Source of the DNA: Pristionchus mayeri
Taxonomy: Eukaryota; Nematoda; Chromadorea; Rhabditida; Neodiplogasteridae
Length of the DNA stretch: 64,000 nt
Direction: 5' to 3'
Assembly: GCA_036245805.1 (NCBI GenBank)
Contig: BTRK01000001.1
Span: forward strand, 16,437,087 to 16,501,086
Part shown: piece after piece, positions 56,646 to 64,000 of the stretch
Numbering within the stretch: position 1 is the first letter of the stretch
Layout: the number at the start of each line of letters is the position of its first letter
Program-made: the position numbers and the translations under genes
Notes under the pieces: model-generated
Databases searched by the model: none
What the model saw: the letters and a program-made list of their open reading frames with translations, nothing else
What the model was told of the DNA's origin: nothing

Positions 56646-58591
56646 CTCTTCTCAATACGAAACGCGACAACACTCATAACAGTAGGATACAAATTTAGAA
56701 GCAGACTACTTGCGCAGACAAAAACGAGTTAGACAAGTGCGACAACTAAAGAATAACTGGCCGTTAAACAGAGTAGACGGGCGGAATGAGTTCTTGGACT
56801 CGTGAAAAATAAATGAGGTTAGGGGCAAGGTTGGCGGAATGACTAGTGGAATATGAATGGCTACCAGCGAGGTTAACAAGTATCAGAAGCAAAAAGATAC
56901 TGAAGTATTCAGAAAATTTAGGGCTCAGAATACGATAGTCTCCCATCAGCGATCGTATACTGATGAACGTCTAGCCATCTAAAGCCTAAGACGCTTTGGC
57001 AGGACCGGGAAATGAGTCGTCTACTCTCCGGCTCCAGCAAATCTGCAGACTGCAGTCCCTCCTTCCCACTTTCGTCCAAGAATAGCCTGGGAATCAGCAT
57101 GGCTCGCTTGTTTTATACGCGCATGAGCGACTTCTGATTGTCTGTGCTGCAAATAGATTGCGGAGTCAGGACCGGGAAGTAGCCGGCCCTGTTTCGCCCA
57201 CGGTTTTGAGCTCGAGCCAGAACCGGGAAGTAACCAGTCTTGGTTCGCTCCTGACTTTGAGCCGGAACCAGGACCGGGAAGTAGCCTCGACCACGGTTTT
57301 GCGAAGTCAGTTCTGTGCCTCTGATGCTTCTGCCGAATCTCATCTCTATTCATATCGAATAAGGCGCGCAGTCAGTGAGACGGAGGCTAATGCGAACGAG
57401 ATTATCGTGAAGTCTGAGCTCGAAGAGATTAGAAGATTTCGAAAATAGAGTTCGAGAAACGATAAAATTGTCTCTTCATTCTACACTATCTCGGCACGGG
57501 CGAAAATAATTACGACAATTGCGCACTGCTCACTTTCGCGTAATGGGGGGAGGGGGGTTTCTCAAGGGAGGCCCGCTAAAAAATATGGCAATTATGGCGT
57601 TTCCTTCGTCTCTCTCGCGCTCTTTCACAAGACAGTGCGAATGCCTATTACTGCTACTGCCAGAAATAGGGTGGGTGACGAGGGGGTTGTTGTGAAATGA
57701 GAAGCTGCGCGGTTGGGGATGAGGAGAAGCAAGGCGAAGAATGGGCCAGACTGCCTCCCTGCTAACAACAATGACGACTAGATGCTGTCAACACATTCGT
57801 GCGCACAACTTCCCGCAAGATCCATATTGTTGTTTTGACGCTGCGAAAACACGGACGGAATTAGCCATGCCATGATCGCCCGAGGCAACTTGAGTAAGTG
57901 GAGAGGCAGAGGGGGGGGGGGGAGAGAGGGGGTACGAGTATACCCGGAAAGGCGAGGGCGAGGGTAGAAGTCGCACGAAAGAGCAATGAGAAAATTAAAA
58001 GGTCGAGGGTGGATCGTGAAACTCTTGCAACTTGAGGGGAAATTAAACGGAAAGAGGGGAGGTTTCAAATTCCCTGACTCCCTCACTTCTCGGGCTCTTT
58101 TAGTTCTACTTGACCGGTGAGATAGCGTGTAAAAGGAGGAGAGTCAAGGCGGAAATTCCAAGACTGGACGAGTAGAAACATCAATTTGCCGGGATCTCCG
58201 GTGTTTGAGTTTCACTGACTTCCCCGGGAAGGAAAAAGCGAGTGATCGTCTGACTCTCCTCATATTGCACGCTCTCTCGTCTCTCTAACCGACGAGAGAG
58301 CGTGTGGACTGGAGAGAGAGAGAGAGAGAGAGAGAAGGCATAAAAAAGGAGTGATAATTGCGAGGATTTCCCAGCTTTCTGCACACACGCTCCGAGACGC
58401 GATCGCGTACAAGGAGAAGTGAGCGTAATTAGCGAAGTCAAGAGGAAAATTTGCGAATATCACGCCAGTTCTTAGAGCCAAAAAGAAGTCAAAAGTCGAA
58501 AAGAGATAGGGGAAGAGATCTTTTCAAAAAAAAGAGATCTTTTCAAAAACATGGATTCAACACTATTTGCATACAGTACTCGTTGAGCATC

Positions 58592-58700
58592 AGAGTTCGA
58601 GAAACGATGCCATGGTCTCTTCATTCTCTACACTCTCTCACCGCTCGATCGGCCGAGAGAGAGCGAAAATGAAGATACGGAGGCTCGTTTCTCGAACTCT
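58592..58700. repeat. Hairpin repeat family H2, full copy
   Basis: AGAGTTCGAGAAACGATGCC opens the element and GCTCGTTTCTCGAACTCT closes it. The inner arms are GTCTCTTCATTCTC and GAAAATGAAGATAC. H2 shares the inner CTCTTCATT/CACTCTCTC words with H1 but has its own termini. Confidence 0.8.
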
Positions 58701-59849
58701 AGTAAACATACACACTCAGAGAATGAGTCTACGGTCAGGTCTTGTGAAGGGCAGCTCATTCGGGGAATCGTTCCAGTGAGCACTGTCCTTCTGAGCAGTC
58801 GTCTCGCTCTCTTCATTCTGCCCACTCTCTCGCTCACTCCGACTTATGAAATAGCTTGGGGATTGATGAGAGTCCTCGGACATTGATCCCCTAAGCGCGC
58901 CCAAAACGAGAAAAGGAAAGAAGCTCTGGGGCTTCTCTGAAAGAAGAAATGAAGAGTGAATGAAGGGAGAAGTCACACTCTGAAGACCATGACAGGAAGA
59001 GGAAGGGAGGAAATGGAGTAACCGTGTCTGACTCTCTTCCGTTCGCGTGCTCTCTCGCTTTCTCTGACCTGCAAAAGAGGGTGGAAAATGAGCAGAGTCC
59101 GAGCATTGCCAGGGAAATGCTATGGAGACTACGGGAAGGACTGGAAAAGCGAGCGTTGAATACACCTAAATGACGAGAATAACAAACGAACGGGGAAGGA
59201 AAAAGCCTCTTATTACACTAATTACGCGGAAATGTGACTAACCGTGGATGACAAATAGCGAAAAACAGTCTTGTAATCACATTATCGTTGTCTAAAAACA
59301 TTTTTTTCCACTGAACAAACAAACAGAATAAAATTGAACGAAGGACGGCGAAAGAAATCAGATCTTCGTTCTATCTTGTGACGAATTGCGAATCGGTAAA
59401 AGCACCGAAAACAAGTAATTTATTCATGTTTCTTCATAGCAGTCGACGGAGCGGAAAACACTGCATTATTACCATGAGAAATTGCATTATCAGCTAAAAT
59501 TTGCGGCGCGGAAAACATATAATCGTGAGAATCGAAAAGAGTCTACAGCTCTTCCTCAGAATTAAGAAAACTGCGAAAATATCGAAATTATGCCTTGAAA
59601 GGATCGAACGTGTAAGTTCATTGCTTTAGTGTAATGTGCAATTTCAATGTTATAAAATCAAAATCCCTATACAAATCTATCGATGAACAACTTTGAACGA
59701 CTGATCAGATTTCCTTCTCGTCTGTTTGCCGTTGGCAGTGTACGTCAACTACGTTACATTGTTTTAATTCATTCATTCGAAATGTTGACATTGTAAGGAA
59801 ACGGACGTTTTTCGCGGATTAATCATCAATTTCAGGTTCATCTCTCTAG

Positions 59850-60134
59850 CCACGGGCCGACTTGGAGAGGAAGGAGAGATCAGCCAGAGAACAGCCGAGC
59901 CGAGATTTCGACTTCCCCACCTTCCGCGAATGGGACCTCGCTGACAAAGCCAAACAGAAGGCTCTGGAGAAGGCTGGCAGGAAGACCCGAGGGGACGATC
60001 CGTGCCTCAAGACCTACTCGGGGGTCCCCGAGGGTCATCCCGATTGGTTCCCTCCCCCTCTTATGCTTTATGAACCGGAAGAAATTGGAGGCGGAGGCGC
60101 AGAGAATCCAGGTTATGATTGCAAACCCATATAA
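59850..60134 (+). CDS. Main exon of a small Asp/Glu/Pro-rich protein
   Basis: After the acceptor ATCTCTCTAG (or TTTCAG 14 bases earlier in a frame that soon stops), the plus strand is open for 94 codons to TAA 60132-60134. It encodes RDFDFPTFREWDLADKAKQK, a Lys/Ala helix, then GDDPCLKTYSGVPEGHPDWF, PPPLMLYEPEE, a Gly run and GYDCKPI. Codon use is strongly GC-third, unlike the AT-rich flanks. AATAAA follows at 60162. The start is unclear: ATG 59682 could provide a first exon ending before GTTGGC, but it does not make a good signal peptide. Family not recognised; the two cysteines and late small size fit a secreted protein. Confidence 0.5.
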   Translation, partial: PRADLERKERSAREQPSRDFDFPTFREWDLADKAKQKALEKAGRKTRGDDPCLKTYSGVPEGHPDWFPPPLMLYEPEEIGGGGAENPGYDCKPI

Positions 60135-60161
60135 TAATGCGGAGCAACCGTTTGAGTAACG

Positions 60162-60167
60162 AATAAA
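60162..60167 (+). terminator. AATAAA polyadenylation signal
   Basis: It lies 28 bases after the stop codon of the Asp/Glu/Pro-rich exon, close even for a nematode. Confidence 0.5.
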
Positions 60168-61944
60168 CGCGTTCGCTCGAGTTGTTGTTTGTGAATTGCA
60201 ACATTTGGATGCAATTGATTTGGGAATCGAATCAATCTGAATGGCTGATTGGGATGTATTCAGCCACAGTAACTTTACGGAGTAACATTTCTATTTTTTT
60301 CGCTTTAAAAGAATAGTTGCATTCACTCATTGATTGGACCCATGAAGAGTTTGAGATCAAATAAGCACGTAAGGACTGTTGAAGAGACATGTCCTCTCTC
60401 AGCAGCTTTCATTGGAATTGCGACGGTTTTGCCCAGAGAGATGTAACGTATTGAAAATTTTCAAGCTATCAAAAAAGAATTTATACTGGGAGCGAAGCGG
60501 GGTTCTGGTATTGAGTAAGAAAAGTTCAACGATGATTCAATGATTTATCGAGTGCATTGAGAAATCATTCAGCGCTGAACAATATCTCCGGTGGCCCGTT
60601 TGCGTCAATCATATCGAAGGTGGTCTCGAAGCGATGCCGCATCACAAGTTTCCGACAATTTCTTCAGTTGAATCTTCACAATTCTGGAGGAATGTACATT
60701 TTCTGTCCTTAAGGTAGCCCCTTCATATCGAAATTCGATCTGTCCGAACTCTATTCCGTGAACATTACCCACACTCTCCAGAAACAGAAATTAAGTATCT
60801 CACAAACAATTCGATAAACATTGCCACAGGGATGTATCTCATGCCATGCTTTTTTGGGCATAGTGAATCCATGTTCAGCGACAACTTTTTTCTTTCTTGT
60901 TTGTGCAGAATTTCGAGGGTGCTGAATGCGAAAATGAAATAATCACCTCTTCATTGCACACAATCTCTCGCCGGTTAACTGGTCGTGTTAGTGTTTGCAA
61001 AAATAGTATCTAATGAACAATGTTGTAGCACGACAGTTTATTAGCTTTCATTCATTCTTCTCTTACCAAAGGTCGAACTCATAGCTGCCCACCAAGGCGG
61101 CTCCTGCAGGAGACAAAAACAGCCATGACCCGGGTTCATGGGTGGGCAGTATATTTTGCCATCCCCGTCCACCCTTCACAGCGTTCCGACCCCCCCCCCC
61201 ATTGTTCTCTCCAGAAAAGGGTAGACAAGGGGATTACGATTTTGAATTTTCCCGCAAAACCCCGGACTGCAAAATGCTGGAAAAGGCTGTTTGAAAGCGC
61301 TTCGATATTTGATAACACTCTGAAACACAAAAGCAATTCCCCAATTTGAGCGCTCTGCACACTTTTGCCTGTTATAGGTGGAGTGAAACATAAATCCGCA
61401 TTGCCAGACCCGTACATTGAACGAGAGATTCGCGGAGGGTGATTTTATGTTTCAGTAGGGTTTCAAGTTTTCAGTTTGCAGTTCGATGGAACTCCCTTTT
61501 CTGTCGGGTTAGAAAGCTGTGCCATGAACCCCGGTCATGGTCAAAATCGATAGTAGGTCATGGGTTGGTGAAGACTAAGTACCGTACCCAATCGATACTA
61601 TAGCACCACCAAATAGTGCTGATGATTTCTATCCGGTATGGCGATCCTGAAACGCGCACCAGTTTAAAATGAGCACGCCTCCAGCTATCTATTCCGAGCT
61701 GCGCTTGTAATCCGTGTGCAATTTGCGTAGCGCAACAGTTGGGAGGGGATCATATTCTCTTGGTTATCACTGAGCTATGCCAAAATTATGAACATGCACA
61801 GCCTCGAACTACAGTTTCACACGATTGTTTCACTGTTGGCCTAATCATCCTCGATTGATAACGGCTTCATATACAGCTATTCGTTGGCAGTCGAAGATAA
61901 TCAGTAAGCATTATTCTTTTCCCATCGCTCGCTAATTTCAGAAT
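60168..61944. other. No gene seen
   Basis: A partial H-type arm (CTCTTCATTGCACACAATC) occurs near 60950-61000. GTTCATGGGT and CCATGAACCC recur around 61135 and 61525. No exon could be supported. The right end must contain the promoter of the kinase-like gene. Confidence 0.45.
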
Positions 61945-62109
61945 ATGGCGGAATCGGAAGCCGACTGCATTATGAATACCTCCGTTTCATGGGCCGACGT
62001 TGAGTGTTGCCTGAGGTGACTTCATTTACGCTCCCCAGACCGGTTTTGCACATTTTCGCCCGATCTGTGTACTGAACATGCCAAATGCTAAATATGTTAA
62101 CATTTGCAT

Positions 62110-62171
62110 TAGGGTTGGCAATTCGAAGTCGGATTTCGAATTCGCAATCCGACATCGAATTGCCAACCCTA
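62110..62171. mobile_element. 62-base palindromic MITE with 8-base target duplication (hAT-like)
   Basis: TAGGGTTGGCAATTCGA opens and TCGAATTGCCAACCCTA closes the element. ATTTGCAT is duplicated exactly at 62102-62109 and 62172-62179. The (T/C)AGGG terminus and 8-base duplication fit hAT elements. It lies in intron 1 of the kinase-like gene. AATTAGGGTTG also occurs at about 12977 and 13439. Confidence 0.85.
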
Positions 62172-62684
62172 ATTTGCATATGTATTGAGCGACGATGGAT
62201 GATAATATCTGGCTAATTCAGATCAGCCCTTGGGACGGACGCCCGATTTGGATCGAACAAGGCCGTTGTCGATATTGGCGATGGCAATGCGCGTTATTTT
62301 TCTGAATTTAAAAAAAAAGTTTAAAAATAAAAATTGTTTTTTCATGGTTTCATGACGTGCTGCGGTCTGATAACATGTGACTGGAGTGGAGTTGGCGAAG
62401 AAGAGCAACTGCCCCCTACTGTCGTCCTCAAGGTCCATGCAAACAAGATATACATGCCAAGCGTGAACTATAGATGATGAAATGACGATACATTTTTGGG
62501 TGTAATCGCTTACAAACGCGCCTCATTAATCTTAACGACTGCTGAATTTGCAGATTCCTTCGATTCTTCCACTTCGTAAACTAAATGACGCGCTTCCTGA
62601 GGGCCAGAAGTTGGACGCTGCGGACGAGAAAAAGTGGAGCGCAATGGATAATCAAATAACCGGGGGTAGCCTTACAGTATTTGG

Positions 62685-62864
62685 CACTAGGTCGGATGAT
62701 GACCGTCGGATGATAACCTACTGGATGATAACCGAAAAATGGACCCTTCTGTAGAACTTTCTCAGAATGTTCCCAAATTCTCAAAAATGATTCAGCGAAA
62801 GTTCTACAGAAGGGTTCAATTTTTGGTTATCATCCGACGGTGATCATCCGACCTAGTGCCGAGC
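62685..62864. mobile_element. Palindromic MITE, GGCACTAGGTCGGATGA family (long form)
   Basis: GGCACTAGGTCGGATGATGA at the left is mirrored by TCATCCGACCTAGTGCC at the right. Inner arms TGGACCCTTCTGTAGAACTTT and its complement pair as well. The flanks (GTATTT and GCATTT) are only a rough target duplication. It lies in an intron of the kinase-like gene. Confidence 0.8.
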
Positions 62865-62954
62865 ATTTACACCTCTTCTCTCCTACATTTGCCTCTTATT
62901 GCGCGTTCATCCATTGACGCGATCACATACAATTGTAATGAATAGATCCACGGA

Positions 62955-63097
62955 TCAACACCGGATGAGAACCAACAAATGGACCCTTCTGTAGGACTTT
63001 TACAGAAGTTTTTTGGGAACCTACTGTGAACATTCTGGAGATGGATATTTTTTTCGTTCTCATCCGGTGGGTTCTCATGCGACCTCATCCGACCCAG
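62955..63097. mobile_element. Third relative of the GGTCGGATGA family, degenerate
   Basis: ACACCGGATGAGAACCAAC, then ATGGACCCTTCTGTAGGACTT as in the element 270 bases to the left. The right side carries TTCTCATCCGGTGGG and ends CTCATCCGACCCAG. Its last AG coincides with the acceptor of the next coding exon. Confidence 0.65.
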
Positions 63098-63838
63098 ATC
63101 CACAATACCGAAGTGGCCACGTACGAGTTTCTCAAGCAATTCGAGGGATTATCAGTGCCCAAGTGCTACTACGGAATATCCAAGCTTGCGCAGGTCTGCT
63201 AATGATTACGAAAAATTCTCAATCGATATTGACATCAGATCAACTGTGTCTCGAGTACGTTGACAATACGAGAACGATGAACTTCTATGATAGCCACACC
63301 CCCGGGCTTCTGAAACAGGTGAGGGTAGACCATTTATTTTCTGCATCACTTTTATTTGTATTGATTTTCAGATCGCCAGAGCACTCGGAAAGATCCAAGC
63401 CTGTTCTCTCCAGAATGATGGGACAGTTCCTGATTTGAAGACCGATTTCTTCAGCAAGTTGGCGCAAATGTGGCCTGTTGATGTTAGTCCTGTGCAATTG
63501 TTTTTCTAAAGACGCTTTAGAAAACTATAGTAAGAGGAAAACTATGATACTCATGAGCACATCCTTTGTAATTATTAATTAGAAATCATCACAAATTTTG
63601 TGCATTCGTCTATTTTCTGATGTGGAGGCCATAGACCAGACTTATGTGACCAATACGACTTCCCCATTTTTTCAAGCCATCCGGAGCACGTTCAAAGGAG
63701 TCAGCGCGTATGACAGCTCCGAAAAGACGGCGGAGTTGCTGGAGAAAATCGATAATCTGGTCATGAAGTATTACGGATCGAATCTCCCCACGACGATACA
63801 CAAACAAATGGGATTTCGACCGGTGCTTGTCAATGGAG

Positions 63839-64000
63839 GTGACAATTAATCGTGTGCATATGACTAAGAGAAATACGCAGAACAAATGATGGTAATTACT
63901 TAATCCCAATCCTTTAGTCGGCCTGACCGCACTATACCAGCAAGCATAATCGTCTCTTGACGACTGTAAAAATGCTTGAAGTGGCTGCAAAAAAACTGTA
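63839..64000. other. Likely intron at the right edge
   Basis: The stretch begins with a GTGACA donor after the last kinase-like exon. One candidate acceptor (ATCCTTTAG at about 63919) would lead in frame to a stop after ten residues, without the catalytic loop, so the true next exon probably lies beyond the window. Confidence 0.4.

Larger units (their letters stand above)
55502..59849. other. Gene-poor region rich in hairpin repeats
   Basis: Nothing coding is supported. The region holds full and partial H1/H2 hairpins at about 55998-56070, 56553-56645, 57447-57510, 58083-58145, 58242-58325 (ending in a GA-dinucleotide run), 58592-58700, 58796-58870 and 59022-59105. There is a 12-G run at 57911-57922. 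Copies of AACCGGGAAGTA recur at 57170, 57225 and 57270. Confidence 0.5.
61945..63838 (+). pseudogene. DUF1679/CHK kinase-like gene, 5' two-thirds, probably decaying; continues past the window
   Basis: Exon blocks: 61945-62015 (MAESEADC...TSVSWADVECCL), 62222-about 62318 (RFGSNKAVVDIGDGN), about 62383-62432 (DWSGVGEEEQLPPTVVLK), 62554-62676 (IPSILPLRKLNDAL), 63098-63193 (IHNTEVATYEFLKQFEGLSV), 63239-63318 (LCLEYVDNTRTMNFYDS), 63372-63482 (IARALGKIQACS) and 63583-63838 (FRPVLVNG). This order matches nematode DUF1679 proteins, relatives of choline/aminoglycoside kinases. The last exon ends in phase 1, which would let the next begin with the D of the HGD catalytic loop outside the window; here its histidine position reads N. 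Two problems suggest decay: exon 3 lacks an in-frame acceptor, and exons 5 and 6 are out of phase by one base. Confidence 0.65.

Noticed and set aside
1..64000. CRISPR arrays, bacterial operons or prophage
   Set aside because: Spliceosomal introns, a nuclear tRNA and animal protein families show eukaryotic DNA; regularly spaced identical repeats with unique spacers are absent.

Overview
This window is eukaryotic and almost certainly from a free-living nematode. The evidence is many short exons, introns often of 40-60 bases, AG acceptors of the (T)nCAG type, a 33-exon GARNL3-type Rap-GAP gene, an astacin of the nematode astacin-EGF-CUB-TSP1 architecture, a nematode-expanded kinase-like (DUF1679/CHK) gene and a tRNA-Val. 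The looser acceptors and GC-richer exons fit a diplogastrid (Pristionchus-like) worm better than Caenorhabditis, but this is inference. A run of 500 Ns (27878-28377) marks an assembly gap. All gene models were built by hand from splice sites and reading-frame phase; the two large ones close perfectly in frame (910 and 868 residues).

Layout. 518-1334 (-): small secreted Cys-rich protein. 2907-12177 (-): secreted astacin metalloprotease, 28 exons. 12.2-15.1 kb: repeats. 15152-15224 (+): tRNA-Val(TAC). 15.8-17.1 kb (+): secreted LEA-like repeat protein with a hydrophobic C-terminal tail. 17546-18436: degenerate mariner-like element. 18731-26242 (-): Rap-GAP plus CNH protein (GARNL3 type), 33 exons. 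26979-27799 and 28999-29521 (+): two membrane-protein candidates on either side of the gap. 29.5-45.9 kb: gene-poor, repeat-rich DNA with several foldback elements, a LINE 3' end and two candidate orphan minus-strand exons.

45.9-54.8 kb (+): a cluster of four small genes for short secreted peptides (89 residues or fewer). Their signal exons match, always ending 38 bases after the ATG in the same phase; three share an acidic C-terminus and a promoter block (TTCCCACA ... TTTTGC(A/G)AA ... TATTTAA ... AATCACT). I do not recognise the family. The first member carries a mariner-like element with a Tc1-like element nested inside it in intron 1; the last two lie on a recent tandem duplication. This cluster is the best candidate for an undescribed system. 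55-62 kb is again rich in hairpin repeats, with one small acidic protein exon at 59850-60134. From 61945 to the right edge (+) lies a DUF1679/CHK kinase-like gene, probably decaying, with three foldback elements in its introns; the terminus of one appears to supply a splice acceptor.

Repeats are the second theme. Two related families of roughly 90-110-base imperfect hairpins (GAGCAATCGTCTGACTCTC... and AGAGTTCGAGAAACGAT...) occur in about 20 full or partial copies. There are also several foldback elements with clean target-site duplications (8, 9, 8 bases, and TA).
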